This document shows, one piece after another, positions 25,803-35,014 of a DNA stretch of 64,000 nucleotides (its first letter is position 1; every line of letters starts with the position of its first letter). The DNA is taken from the NCBI GenBank assembly GCA_050486265.1, contig JBJHCY010000012.1, positions 1 through 64,000 of the forward strand, in the 5' to 3' direction. Source of the stretch: SLFH01 sp050486265. Its GTDB lineage: Bacteria; Planctomycetota; Phycisphaerae; Phycisphaerales; UBA1924. Both the position numbers and the translations under genes were made by a program. The notes below the pieces were generated by a model. It was given only the letters and a program-made list of their open reading frames with translations, ran no database searches and was not told the DNA's origin.

Positions 25803-26696
25803 ATGCCGCGCAGGGGCCGCAACAGACCGCTCGCCGTCCTCGCCATGCCGATCTGCGTGGCCTTGGCCGTCGCGCTCTCGTTCCTCCCCGTACGGCGCAC
25901 GACCTGGCTCGAACCGCTCGGCGGCCTCGCCTTCGCGCTCATCGCCCCGATCGCCCACCCCGTCAGCAGCTTCGCCCGCTGGGTCATCCCCGCAGAACCC
26001 GTCGCCGACGACCCGGCCGTCCGCTCGCTCAAAGAAGAAATCGAAGGCTTCAAGGCCCTCTACTACCGCGAGCTGGCGCGAAACGAAGAACTCCGCGAAC
26101 GGATCCGAGAGCTCCAGTCCGGCGTCTCGGTGAACCCCGAGCTCCCCGTCCGCCTGATCGGCGCGCCCGTCATCGTCGGCGCGAGCGATCTCTCGGGCGG
26201 CGTCCTCCGCGTCCGCATCGGTCGCGGGCTTGGCGTCCATGAGAACGCCGTGGCGACCAAGGGGCACCAGCTCGTCGGACGCGTCGTGAGCGTCGGGGCC
26301 GCGAGCTCGCTTGTGCGACCGGTGACCGACGGCGCCGCGGGCCCGATCCAAGGGCGTGTGATCCTCGGCGAGGGCTCGGGCTCGTTGCTCTGCGTGCTCC
26401 GCCCGGTCGGGGGCGGGCTGCTGGCCGGCCCGCTGGAGCGTCCGGCCGGGACCGAGCCGCCCCCCGTCAGCCCGGGCGACGAGGTCCGCCTCGACGACCA
26501 GACCTGGCCCCGAAACGCCCAGATGCTCCTGATCGGTCGCGTCGTCCGCCTCGAACCCGCGCCCGACAACCCCCTCCGCCTCATCGTCTTTGTCCGGCCC
26601 GGGCTGGACATCACCCGCGTGAGCGAGGTCGTGATGCGCCTGACCCCCGAGGGCGAGCGGGCCGGCGTCGAGCCCGCGCCGGAGGGACGCCGATGA
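25803..26696 (+). CDS. mreC: rod shape-determining protein MreC
   Basis: 297 aa bitopic protein. A single N-terminal helix (VLAMPICVALAVALSF, about 12-28) precedes a coiled coil (about 60-85, SLKEEIEGFKALYYRELARNEELRERI split by short breaks) and the MreC beta-barrel pair. The latter has GGVLRVRIGRGLGVHENAVATKGHQLVGRV, the characteristic direction of MreC. It links cytoplasmic MreB to the periplasmic wall machinery. A segment AERAGVEPAPEG at the C-terminus is variable. The ATG overlap with mreD (4 bp) and the preceding mreB confirm the assignment. Confidence 0.88.
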   Translation: MPRRGRNRPLAVLAMPICVALAVALSFLPVRRTTWLEPLGGLAFALIAPIAHPVSSFARWVIPAEPVADDPAVRSLKEEIEGFKALYYRELARNEELRERIRELQSGVSVNPELPVRLIGAPVIVGASDLSGGVLRVRIGRGLGVHENAVATKGHQLVGRVVSVGAASSLVRPVTDGAAGPIQGRVILGEGSGSLLCVLRPVGGGLLAGPLERPAGTEPPPVSPGDEVRLDDQTWPRNAQMLLIGRVVRLEPAPDNPLRLIVFVRPGLDITRVSEVVMRLTPEGERAGVEPAPEGRR

Positions 26697-27268
26697 ACCC
26701 GATCGTCCTCGGCGTCGCGCTCTGGCTCCTCCTCGGCCTCGAAATGGGTCTGCGCGATCTGCTCGCCATCGGCGCGTGGTCGGTCGGCCCCAGCCTCGTG
26801 ATCCCGCTGGTCGTCTTCGTCGCCCTCGCGGCACCGGCAAAGGCGGCGCTCTGGTTCGCCCTGATCGCCGGGCTCAGCCGCGATCTTGTCGGTGTCGTCG
26901 CGCTCCAGGGCGGGGGCGGCGCCGTGATCGTCGGGCCCGGCGTCCTCGGCGCGATGCTCGGCGCGCAGCTCGTCCTCTCCGCACGCGGCATCGTCATGAA
27001 ACGCAACCCGCTGACGCTCGCGATCCTCAGCGTCTTCGCGGCCGGCGTCACCGAGATCGTCCGCGTCGCCGCGCTGACCGTGCGCAGCGCGTACGACCCG
27101 ATCGTCTGGTCCGCCGGCGAACGACTCGGGGCGGCGTTGCTCAGCGCCGTCTACACCGGCGTCGCGGGCCTCGCCCTTGCGCTCGTGCTCCTGCCCCTGG
27201 CCCCGCTCTTCGGCCCGGCGATGAGCGGCGAGCTGCTCGGACGCGCCTCGGGATCGAGACGGGGCTGA
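26693..27268 (+). CDS. mreD: MreD-like rod shape membrane protein
   Basis: 191 aa, with about five transmembrane helices and little hydrophilic sequence. It occupies the mreD position, overlapping the mreC stop by 4 bp (ATGA). MreD sequences are poorly conserved, so position and topology carry the assignment. No rodA or pbp2 gene follows; the operon ends at an inverted-repeat/G-tract element about 80 bp downstream. Confidence 0.75.
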   Translation: MNPIVLGVALWLLLGLEMGLRDLLAIGAWSVGPSLVIPLVVFVALAAPAKAALWFALIAGLSRDLVGVVALQGGGGAVIVGPGVLGAMLGAQLVLSARGIVMKRNPLTLAILSVFAAGVTEIVRVAALTVRSAYDPIVWSAGERLGAALLSAVYTGVAGLALALVLLPLAPLFGPAMSGELLGRASGSRRG

Positions 27269-27345
27269 CCCATGACGATCGCATGGCCCGGCAGATCTGT
27301 CAGTTTCATCCTTCATTCGTGAGCCACAGCGAGGATGAGAAGAGT

Positions 27346-27498
27346 GGGCGCGGGGCGCTGGGTGCTGGGCGCGGGGGTGGTCTCGGCCTGCGGCCGAAGC
27401 CGGCTTCAAAGCTCGGGTTTGGGGCGTCGGAAACAAGCCAAACCGCGGCCGAAGGCCGCCGCCTCACCCAGCGCCCCGCGCCCTACACCCCGCGCCCC
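27346..27498. repeat. long inverted repeat with G-quadruplex-type tracts
   Basis: A perfect 19-bp inverted repeat (27346-27364 and 27465-27483) encloses about 100 bp that includes the GCGGCCGAAGGCCGC hairpin. The left arm and its flank hold four G-tracts on the plus strand (27352-27377, GGGG CGCT GGG TGCT GGG CGC GGGGG). The right arm holds five on the minus strand (27498-27467). It follows mreD by about 80 bp and could end the mre transcript. Related G-tract elements follow other genes in the window. Confidence 0.7.
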
Positions 27499-27587
27499 TG
27501 ATCCCAGATTCTCAACGCCAAGCGACGCTCCATCAACCGGGAAATGCGACCGCCCCGGGGACTGGCCCGCCCCGGCCCGATGACCGT

Positions 27588-27593
27588 TACACT
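27588..27593 (+). promoter_or_regulatory. -10-like TACACT before the 27603 start
   Basis: TACACT is followed by 9 nt and the ATG, with no ribosome-binding site. Leaderless or nearly leaderless transcription is suggested. Confidence 0.45.
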
Positions 27594-27602
27594 CTCCCCA
27601 CA

Positions 27603-28817
27603 ATGGCCGACACCAACGAAGCGATCTTCTTCGACGACGGGCTCGGGCAGCTCGCCCCGCTCACCGACCTCCGCCCCGCCTTCGCGGTCCGCTGCGGCGC
27701 CCTGACCAACCTCCGGCGCGTCGCCGACGGGCTCGGCCTCAGACCGATCGGCGTCGTCGTCCCCCCGGGCGCCGCCGACATCACGCGCGACCGCAACGAC
27801 CTCCCCGTCAACAGGCTCCCCGAAGACGACACGCCCCGCCTGGCGATCAACGGCCGCTGCCCGCTCCCCCTCCGCGAGATCGACGAACTCGGGCCAAGCA
27901 CGGTCTTCTGCGAGGAGGAAACCGGGCACATCATCGGCGCGAGGGTCACTTCCGCCCAGCTCAGGTCGCTCTTGGAAGGCGAGACGCCCGCAGACATCAC
28001 GCGCCACGACTTTCCTCAGCAACTGCTCATGTCCCGCCCCTGGCATGTCCGCTCGATCCGCGACACCGCGATGCGTGTCGACGCCGAACTGCTCACCCGG
28101 GGCGAGCCGCACGCCCCGCCCCCGGGCGTGACGGTAATCGGCGAGCAGCGTGTCGTCATCGATCCCGGCGCGACGATCTACCCCAATGTCACGCTCGTCG
28201 CCGAAGAGGGCCCGATCGTCGTCGGCCCCGGCGTGGTGATCCGTCCCGGCGCGACGCTGATCGGCCCGGTCTTTGTCGGGCGGTCCAGCCGCATCATCGA
28301 GCACGCAGTCATCCGGCCCCACACCGCGATCGGCCCCTCCTGCAAGGTCGGGGGCGAGGTCTCGGGCACGGTCTTCCAGGGCTACGCCAACAAGGCCCAC
28401 GACGGGTTCCTCGGCGATTCGTGGGTCGGCGAGTGGGTCAACCTCGGCGCCGCCACCAACAACTCCAACCTGCTCAACACCTACTCGGAGGTGATCTGCC
28501 AGGCCCTGCCCGGCGGCCCGAGAGAGCGCACCGGCGAGACCTTCCTCGGCGCGATCATCGGCGACCATGTCAAAACCGCCATCGGCACGCGGATCATGAC
28601 AGGCTCGATCCTCCACACCGGCAGCATGTTCGCCCGCTCAACGCCGGTCTCGGGCTGCGTCGCCCCGTTCACCTGGGCGACCGACGAGGGCGACCGCGTC
28701 TACCGCTTCGACAAGTTCATGGATGTCGCCCAGAAGGCGATGAGTCGGCGCGACATCGAGCCCGGCGAGGCCTACGCCGCACGCCTCAGACAGCTCCACG
28801 CCGAACGCAACGCCTGA
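27603..28817 (+). CDS. putative sugar nucleotidyltransferase with left-handed beta-helix
   Basis: 404 aa. The N-terminal half (about 1-190) resembles the nucleotidyltransferase-like NTP_transf_4 module (FFDDGLGQLAPLTDLRPAFAVRCGALT, PLPLREIDELGPSTVF). The C-terminal half is a hexapeptide left-handed beta-helix (about 190-355) with repeats such as VVIDPGATIYPNVTLVAEEGPIVVG and VVIRPGATLIGP and segment NNSNLLNTYSEV. This resembles GlmU-type proteins, but the classical GxGTRM nucleotide-binding loop is absent, so transferase activity is doubtful. Its most likely product is a modified sugar for the cell surface. It sits 20 bp before polA. Confidence 0.8.
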   Translation: MADTNEAIFFDDGLGQLAPLTDLRPAFAVRCGALTNLRRVADGLGLRPIGVVVPPGAADITRDRNDLPVNRLPEDDTPRLAINGRCPLPLREIDELGPSTVFCEEETGHIIGARVTSAQLRSLLEGETPADITRHDFPQQLLMSRPWHVRSIRDTAMRVDAELLTRGEPHAPPPGVTVIGEQRVVIDPGATIYPNVTLVAEEGPIVVGPGVVIRPGATLIGPVFVGRSSRIIEHAVIRPHTAIGPSCKVGGEVSGTVFQGYANKAHDGFLGDSWVGEWVNLGAATNNSNLLNTYSEVICQALPGGPRERTGETFLGAIIGDHVKTAIGTRIMTGSILHTGSMFARSTPVSGCVAPFTWATDEGDRVYRFDKFMDVAQKAMSRRDIEPGEAYAARLRQLHAERNA

Positions 28818-28825
28818 GCACGGGC

Positions 28826-28831
28826 TAACCT
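28826..28831 (+). promoter_or_regulatory. -10-like TAACCT before the polA start
   Basis: TAACCT is followed by GCCGCC, exactly six bases, and then the polA ATG at 28838. No Shine-Dalgarno sequence is present. Confidence 0.45.
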
Positions 28832-28837
28832 GCCGCC

Positions 28838-31756
28838 ATGCGGACCCTGTACATCATCGACGGCTACGCGCAGTTCTTCCGGGCCTACCACGCGATCCGC
28901 ACGCCCATGACAAGCCCCGTCACCGGCGAGCCGACCAACCTCACCTTCGGGTTTGTCGGCCTGCTGCTCAAGCTGCTGCGGGGCGAGGGCCTCGCGGCCG
29001 ACGGACCGAACAGCCGCCCCGACTACCTCGCCGTCGCGCTGGATGTCTCGGGCGATCGGGGCACTTTCCGCTCACAGCTTTTCCCCGAGTACAAGGCGAC
29101 GCGCCCCCCGCCCCCCGAAGACCTGCCGCAACAGGTCGAACGCTGCCTGAAGATCCTCGAAGCCGTTGGGGTGCCCCTGCTGGGCGCAGAAGGCTTCGAG
29201 GCCGACGATGTGATCGCCACGATGGTCCGAAAGCTCCGCAAGGAACAGCCCGACCTGCGCATCCGCATCGTCAGCAAGGACAAAGACCTCAAGCAGTTGC
29301 TCGAACCGGGACGCGTCGAGCTCTACGACGCCCACAAAGACGAACTCATCACCGCCGACACCCTCAAGGAAGAGACCGGCCTCACCCCCGACCGCGTCGT
29401 CGACATGCTCGCGCTCATGGGCGACACTGTCGACAATGTCCCGGGCGTCGAGGGCGTCGGGCCCAAAACCGCGGCTAAGCTGATCGCCGACTACGGCTCG
29501 CTCGACGAACTGCTCGCCCGCTCCGATGAGATCAAGGGCAAACGGGGCGAGAAGCTGCGCGAAGCCGCAGACCGCCTCGATCTTTCAAGGCAGCTCGTCA
29601 CCCTCCGCGACGATGTCGAGCTGGACATCGACCTCGGCAAGGCCGAGACCGACACCCTGCACCCAGAGGCCCTCGCCCCGATCCTGCGCGAGCTGGGCTT
29701 CAACCGCTACCAGGACGAGCTCAAGGCGATCCTCGGCGGGGCCCTGCCGGCCGACACCGGCGATCAGGCGCCCTCCTGCGCCAAGCCCGCGAACCGTTCA
29801 TCGGCACGCGCCGAGCCGGGCGGCCTCTTCGACTCGATCGAGCAGACCCGCATCGAACGCGCCGAGACCGCCGGCGACTACCGCTGCGTGCGCACAAAGC
29901 AAGACCTCGACGCGCTCGTCAAGGCCCTTGTCTCCGCCCCGGTCTTCGCCGTCGACACCGAGACCACCGCCCTGAGCCCGATGCGGGCCGACCTCTGCGG
30001 GCTGTCGTTCTCCATCAAGGCCGGGTCGGGCTGGTATGTCCCCGTCCGCTCGCCCGAGCCGGACGCGCACCTCGACCAGAGCACCGTCCTCGACGCCCTC
30101 CGCCCGCTGCTTGAAGACCCAAAGAAGCCCAAGTACGGGCACAACCTCAAGTACGACCTGCTGGTGCTCCGCCGGGCCGGTGTCGAGCTGCGCGGGCTGA
30201 CCGACCCCGCCTCCTGCGATTCGATGATCGCCAGCTACCTCATCGACGCCTCGCGCTCCAGCCACTCGATGGACGCCCTCGCCCTCGCCCTGCTCAACCA
30301 CCAGACCATCTCGATCAAAGACCTCATCGGCTCGGGCAAGCACCAGCGCACCTTCGACACCGTCCCGCTCGACGCGGCGACCGACTACGCCGCAGAAGAC
30401 GCCGACATCACCTTCCGCCTCTGCGAGCTGATGCGCCCCGCGCTCGCCGAGATGGGCCTTGAGAGCCTCTCCGCGACGCTCGAAATGCCGCTCGTCGAGG
30501 TGCTGGCCGAGCTGGAATACAACGGCGTGCTCGTCGACCCCGGCGAGCTCGACCGCCAGCGCGAACGCCTCGAAACCCAGATCGGGGAACTCAAACGCAA
30601 GATCCAGGACGCCGCGATGGAGGAGGCGGGCCGATCCTTCGACCCCGACTCGCCCAAGCAGCTCGCGGGCATCCTGTTCAACAAGCCCGAGGCCGACGAG
30701 CCGGGCCTCGGCCTCCGCCCGCTCCGGCGGGGCAAGACCGGCCCCTCCACCGATGCGGAAGTCCTCGACAAACTCGCCTCCACCCCCGAGATCGCCACGC
30801 CGATCCCGGGCCTCATCCTCGAATACCGCCAGCTCACCAAGCTCGTCAACACCTACCTCGGCGCTCTCAAAGACGAGATCAACCCCGAAACAAAGCGCAT
30901 CCACGCCTCGTTCAACCAGACCGTCGCCGCGACGGGACGCCTGTCTTCCAGCGACCCCAACCTGCAGAACATCCCGATCCGCACCGACATCGGGCGCGAG
31001 ATCCGACGCGCGTTCGTCGCCCCGCCCGGACGCGTGCTCATCACCGCCGACTACTCGCAGATCGAGCTCCGCCTGCTCGCCCACCTCTCGCGCGACCCCG
31101 CACTCATCGAGGCCTTCAAACGCGACGACGACATCCACACCGCGGTCGCCGCCCAGATCCACGGCGTCAGACCCGAAGAAGTCACACGCGAGCAGCGAGG
31201 CGGCGCCAAGATGGTCAACTTCGGCATCGTCTACGGCATCACGCCCTACGGCCTGGCAAGACGCCTCGGCGTCGGCAACGACGAGGCCGCCGCCATCATC
31301 GACGGCTACAAACGCCGCTTCGCCGGCATCACCACATTCCTCCAGGAGTGCATCGAATACGCCCGCAGCCACGGGTATGTCGAAACGATGCTCAAACGCC
31401 GGCGACCGATCACCGAGATCGACGCGAACAACCCGCAACGCCGCGCCCTCGCCGAGCGCATGGCGATCAACTCCGTCGTCCAGGGCTCCGCGGCCGACCT
31501 CATCAAGATCGCCATGGTCGACCTCCACGCCCGCCTCTCCGAGCACGCCGCCCACCTGCGCAAGGGCGAAGCCCCGGAGATCCCGGGCGTCCGGATGCTC
31601 CTGCAGATCCACGACGAACTCGTCTTCGAAGCCCCCGAAGAACACGCCGGCGACGCCCTCGCCCTCATCACCAAGCGAATGGAAAGCGCCATGTCGCTCG
31701 ATGTCCCGCTGAAGGTCGAGGCGGGGATCGCCACCAACTGGTACGAGAGCAAATGA
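28838..31756 (+). CDS. polA: DNA polymerase I
   Basis: 972 aa. The 5'-nuclease domain occupies about 1-300 (TLYIIDGYAQFFRAYHAI, EADDVIATMVRKL, helix-hairpin-helix VEGVGPKTAAKLI). A 3'-5' exonuclease follows with an intact first metal-binding motif, FAVDTETTAL, near 372, and a YAAEDADITFRL motif further on. The polymerase domain has motif A DYSQIELRLLAHL (about 738), motif B with the region YGITPYGLARRLG (about 795) and motif C QIHDELVFEA (about 922). Repair synthesis and Okazaki-fragment maturation in the cytoplasm. The TGA overlaps the prmC ATG by 4 bp. Confidence 0.95.
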   Translation: MRTLYIIDGYAQFFRAYHAIRTPMTSPVTGEPTNLTFGFVGLLLKLLRGEGLAADGPNSRPDYLAVALDVSGDRGTFRSQLFPEYKATRPPPPEDLPQQVERCLKILEAVGVPLLGAEGFEADDVIATMVRKLRKEQPDLRIRIVSKDKDLKQLLEPGRVELYDAHKDELITADTLKEETGLTPDRVVDMLALMGDTVDNVPGVEGVGPKTAAKLIADYGSLDELLARSDEIKGKRGEKLREAADRLDLSRQLVTLRDDVELDIDLGKAETDTLHPEALAPILRELGFNRYQDELKAILGGALPADTGDQAPSCAKPANRSSARAEPGGLFDSIEQTRIERAETAGDYRCVRTKQDLDALVKALVSAPVFAVDTETTALSPMRADLCGLSFSIKAGSGWYVPVRSPEPDAHLDQSTVLDALRPLLEDPKKPKYGHNLKYDLLVLRRAGVELRGLTDPASCDSMIASYLIDASRSSHSMDALALALLNHQTISIKDLIGSGKHQRTFDTVPLDAATDYAAEDADITFRLCELMRPALAEMGLESLSATLEMPLVEVLAELEYNGVLVDPGELDRQRERLETQIGELKRKIQDAAMEEAGRSFDPDSPKQLAGILFNKPEADEPGLGLRPLRRGKTGPSTDAEVLDKLASTPEIATPIPGLILEYRQLTKLVNTYLGALKDEINPETKRIHASFNQTVAATGRLSSSDPNLQNIPIRTDIGREIRRAFVAPPGRVLITADYSQIELRLLAHLSRDPALIEAFKRDDDIHTAVAAQIHGVRPEEVTREQRGGAKMVNFGIVYGITPYGLARRLGVGNDEAAAIIDGYKRRFAGITTFLQECIEYARSHGYVETMLKRRRPITEIDANNPQRRALAERMAINSVVQGSAADLIKIAMVDLHARLSEHAAHLRKGEAPEIPGVRMLLQIHDELVFEAPEEHAGDALALITKRMESAMSLDVPLKVEAGIATNWYESK

Positions 31757-32763
31757 CCGAAGCCCCAAAGCAAGCCCCAAAGCAAGCCCCACCCCAGACG
31801 CCCAAGACCGAAGACGCCTGGACAACCCGGCGCCTGCTCGCGTGGATGAATTCGACCTTCGCCGACCGCGGAATGGACTCCCCCCGCCTGCTCGCCGAGC
31901 TCCTGCTCACCCGCGCCATCGGCTGCGACCGCATGTCGCTCTACACCGACGCCGACCGCCCCGCCTCCAACGCCGAACGCGACGCCCTCCGCGCCCTCGT
32001 CGGACGCGCCCTCAAACACGAACCCGTGCAGTACATCGCCGGCGAGGCGTGGTTCTACGGCATCCGCTTCACGGTCGACCCGCGCGTGCTCATCCCGCGC
32101 CCCGCGACCGAGACACTCGTCGATCTGGTGCTCGACCACTTCAAGCCGAGGGTCCATGAGGCGCCGCCGGCCGACGCGGAAAGCACACACCAGACCAAAG
32201 CCGAGGTCGAGACCGAGGCCCCAACGCCGCCGCCCACCGCTCCACCGAGTGTCCGCATCGCCGACATCGGCGTCGGCTCGGGCGCCATCGTCTGCGCACT
32301 GCTCAAAAACCTCCCCCACGCGAGCGCCATCGCCGCAGACATCTCCCAGCACGCGATCGAGCTCGCGAAAGCCAACGCAGGCTCCTGCGGCGTTCTCTCC
32401 CGCGTCGAGTTCCGCCAGGGCGACCTGCTCGAACCCCTCGCGGGCGAACCGGCCCTCGACGCGATCGTCTCGAACCCCCCCTACATCCCCGACCATGAGT
32501 GGTCGAAGGTCGAACCGAATGTGAAGAACCACGAGCCGGCCCACGCGCTGCGCGCCGGGCCAGACGGGCTCCGGTTCGTCCGCCCGCTCATCGAGCGGGC
32601 ACCGGCCAAGCTGGCCCCGGGCGGGCTGCTGGCGGTCGAGATCGCCGCATCGACGGCAGACGCCGTGCTGACGCTCGCGCACGCCCGCCCCGAACTCAAA
32701 GACTGCCGGATCGTCAACGACCTGGAGGGTCTGCCCCGGGTGCTGGCCGCGACACGAGCATGA
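31753..32763 (+). CDS. prmC: release factor glutamine N5-methyltransferase
   Basis: 336 aa. It methylates the Gln of the GGQ motif of release factors using S-adenosylmethionine. The N-terminal helical domain is followed by PVQYIAGEAWFYGIRFTVDPRVLIPRPATE, then the SAM motif IADIGVGSGAIVCALL and the catalytic NPPYIP (about residue 240). A Pro/Thr/Glu-rich insert of about 27 residues (PADAESTHQTKAEVETEA and flanks) separates the two halves and the N-terminal 20 residues are Pro/Lys/Gln-rich; both look like linkers. The ATG is inside the polA stop (ATGA overlap). Confidence 0.9.
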   Translation: MTEAPKQAPKQAPPQTPKTEDAWTTRRLLAWMNSTFADRGMDSPRLLAELLLTRAIGCDRMSLYTDADRPASNAERDALRALVGRALKHEPVQYIAGEAWFYGIRFTVDPRVLIPRPATETLVDLVLDHFKPRVHEAPPADAESTHQTKAEVETEAPTPPPTAPPSVRIADIGVGSGAIVCALLKNLPHASAIAADISQHAIELAKANAGSCGVLSRVEFRQGDLLEPLAGEPALDAIVSNPPYIPDHEWSKVEPNVKNHEPAHALRAGPDGLRFVRPLIERAPAKLAPGGLLAVEIAASTADAVLTLAHARPELKDCRIVNDLEGLPRVLAATRA

Positions 32764-32795
32764 AGCTCACCCGAACGCTGCGGGGCGGCTCTTGC

Positions 32796-33188
32796 TCAGG
32801 GGATCTCGTACAGGCGGCGGACCCGCGTCGCGTCCTTGCCCTCGCGCTCCAGGTGCCGGACGAGCGCGCGGGCGAGCTGGAGTTCGTACTCCTGCAGGTC
32901 GAAATCGGTCCGAGGGTTGTTGCCGTCGGCGGCCTTGAAGGCGTCGTCTCGGGCCCTGTCGAAGGCCGCGTCGAACGGGGCGGGTCGCTCGTCGTACCCG
33001 CTGAGGTGCGTCAGCACACGGTCACGCATCTCCTGGTCGACTTCGGCCGTGCTCGCTCGGAACTGGGCGACCCGCCGGGCTTCCGAACTCGTGCGATGGC
33101 TCACGGCGTAGGCGAGCAGACCGATCCCCACCAGCGCGATCACCAGCACGCGGACGACCCCGGCGACCGGGCTCTTTTTCTTGGTCAT
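32796..33188 (-). CDS. small single-pass membrane protein, unknown function
   Basis: 130 aa. A basic N-terminus (MTKKK) and one hydrophobic helix (about 10-28) are followed by a charged, Arg/Glu/Asp-rich helical domain outside or at the cytoplasmic side. I recognise no family. It is 12 bp after the GAF/receiver gene stop and on the same strand, so it is probably cotranscribed with it; converges on prmC. Confidence 0.6.
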   Translation of the reverse strand: MTKKKSPVAGVVRVLVIALVGIGLLAYAVSHRTSSEARRVAQFRASTAEVDQEMRDRVLTHLSGYDERPAPFDAAFDRARDDAFKAADGNNPRTDFDLQEYELQLARALVRHLEREGKDATRVRRLYEIP

Positions 33189-33200
33189 GCGGGGAGAATA

Positions 33201-34883
33201 TCAGGCCTCGGGCCGAGGCGTCTCGGCCAGCGCCTTGCGGACCTCGTCGACCATCCGCTCGATCTGGAAGGGCTTAAACAGGACGGCCTGCAGCCCCTCC
33301 TGCGAGGCGCGGACGATCGAGTGGTGCGGGTCGTAGCCGAACCCGGTCATCAGGATCACCGGCACCTCGCCCATCGCTTTCCGGGCGGCGCTGAAGACCT
33401 CGTAGCCGTTGCGGTCGGGCATTTTGATGTCGCTGATGACCAGGTCGAACGATTCGAGCTCGCCCCGCGCCACGCGTTCGAGCTCCTCGATCGCTTTGCC
33501 CCCGTCGGCGCAGACGCTCACCTCGCACCCGCGGTGGCGGAGCACATCGCCCAAAACCCGCCGGATCTTCTGCTCGTCGTCCGCCACCAGCACGCGCTTC
33601 CCGGCGAGCACCGGATCGCGTTCCCGCACCGCCATCGCCCGGTCGACGCCCAGGAGCGTCTGGGGCCCGGCCGCGACATTGCGCATCCGCGTTCGGATCG
33701 CGTCCACATCGTCGCGGATGCGGGTCAGGTGGCGGATCATCTCCGGGTCGTCGTCGGCGGCCCGCACCTCGCGGATCGCGGCGTCGGTCTCGGCGATGAT
33801 GTCGTCCAGGGGACCCGACAGCTCGCCCTCGACCCGGTCGCAGGCCGACTGGCTGGTCGCCGAACGCTCGACCACCAGCGCGTCGAGCATGTGCAGCGCG
33901 AGCGCCACATGGCGGGCGAACAGCTCGGCGAACTGTCGGTCCTGGTCGGAAAAGGCGTTGGCCTCGGCCGACTCGATGTCCATCACACCGATCACCTGGT
34001 CGAGCAGACGGAGCGGGACCGTCAGCGACGACCGGGCGTTGGCCATCCCAGGAAGGAACAGCCGATCGTTCTCGGTGTCGTTGCAGATGTAGCTCCGCCC
34101 GTGCAGCGCGACCCAACCGCAGATCCCGTTGTTCTCCTGCTCGGCACGCAGCTGCAGCCCCCGGATCTCAGCCGGAAGCCCGCGGCTCATCACGCACTCC
34201 AGACGCCCCGTCTTCTCGTCTTTCAGCCAGATCGTGAAGTTGTCGAAACGGAGCAGGTCGTGAGCGAACTTGATGATCTTGCGCTCCAGCAGCGCAAGAC
34301 GCTCGATCATGTTCATCTCGCGGAGCTGCTCCCGCTCGAGCTTGATCAGCTCCGTCCCCGCCCGCTCGAGCGCTTCGAGCTTCTGACGGTGGCGACGCGC
34401 CTGGGTCACATCCCGGACGACCAGCGCCATCCTCGCCTCAACGCCTTTGTCTTCCGGCACCGGCGACATCTCGATGTCGAAAATCCGCTCCCCGCCGGGC
34501 TCGCTCAGCTCGAACCGGCGGGGCCGGTCGGGGCTGTTGGTCTTGAACCAGCGGCTCGCCTCTCGGCAGAAGAGAGAAAGGTCCGCTCTCACGGACCTGC
34601 TCAGCTGCGCGAACCAATTGTTGCACCAGATCGCCCGCCCTTGGGTGTCCGCAAGGCAGACGCCCTCGCCGATCGCGTCGAGCAGGGCCCCCGCGTCGCC
34701 CGAGCTCACCCCGTCGACATCCCCGGCCGAGATCACCACCGCCGAGGTGTCCCCGTTGGCCGAAGCCGCATCCTCCGGCCCGAGCACGGTGACATCGAAG
34801 TGCTCGCGGAGCAGTGCTTCGAGGTCTTCCACGGGCAGATCGCCCGGGTCGCGGATCACCAGCTTGAGCCGGTTCTTTACCAT
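33201..34883 (-). CDS. PAS/GAF protein with C-terminal response-regulator receiver
   Basis: About 560 aa, cytoplasmic. A PAS-like sensory segment (about 65-180, LLDAIGEGVCLADTQGRAIWCNNWFAQL) leads to a coiled coil (about 185-230), then a GAF domain (about 230-370, with WLKDEKTGRLECVMSRGLPAEIRG and LTVPLRLLDQVIGVMDI). A helical linker follows, and a receiver domain (about 440-555, VLVADDEQKIRRVLGDVLRHRGCEV; phosphoacceptor Asp in DLVISDIKMPDRNGYEV; KPFQIERM). There is no DNA-binding or kinase domain, so it may act as an inverted hybrid receiver. I chose the ATG at 34883; GAGGAG lies 12 nt before it. Confidence 0.83.
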   Translation of the reverse strand: MVKNRLKLVIRDPGDLPVEDLEALLREHFDVTVLGPEDAASANGDTSAVVISAGDVDGVSSGDAGALLDAIGEGVCLADTQGRAIWCNNWFAQLSRSVRADLSLFCREASRWFKTNSPDRPRRFELSEPGGERIFDIEMSPVPEDKGVEARMALVVRDVTQARRHRQKLEALERAGTELIKLEREQLREMNMIERLALLERKIIKFAHDLLRFDNFTIWLKDEKTGRLECVMSRGLPAEIRGLQLRAEQENNGICGWVALHGRSYICNDTENDRLFLPGMANARSSLTVPLRLLDQVIGVMDIESAEANAFSDQDRQFAELFARHVALALHMLDALVVERSATSQSACDRVEGELSGPLDDIIAETDAAIREVRAADDDPEMIRHLTRIRDDVDAIRTRMRNVAAGPQTLLGVDRAMAVRERDPVLAGKRVLVADDEQKIRRVLGDVLRHRGCEVSVCADGGKAIEELERVARGELESFDLVISDIKMPDRNGYEVFSAARKAMGEVPVILMTGFGYDPHHSIVRASQEGLQAVLFKPFQIERMVDEVRKALAETPRPEA

Positions 34884-35014
34884 GATGCCGCCAAACTCCT
34901 CAGCGGGGGGAGCAAGGCAGGATACCGCGCCAACCATGGGCGTGTCGAATGTGAACAGCACGCCGCGTTCATGCCAACCATCGGCTCGACCCGATCGATT
35001 CCTTCCAAGACCCC

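Larger units (their letters stand above)
27269..27602. other. 334-bp intergenic region with structured repeat
   Basis: Besides the 27346-27498 repeat element it contains a perfect GCGGCC-GAA-GGCCGC hairpin (27445-27459) and a TACACT hexamer 9 nt before the next start codon. No gene is supported. Confidence 0.5.

Noticed and set aside
24747..26840. 697-codon minus-strand open frame
   Set aside because: It runs antisense through mreB and mreC and has no domain; composition is that of a shadow frame.
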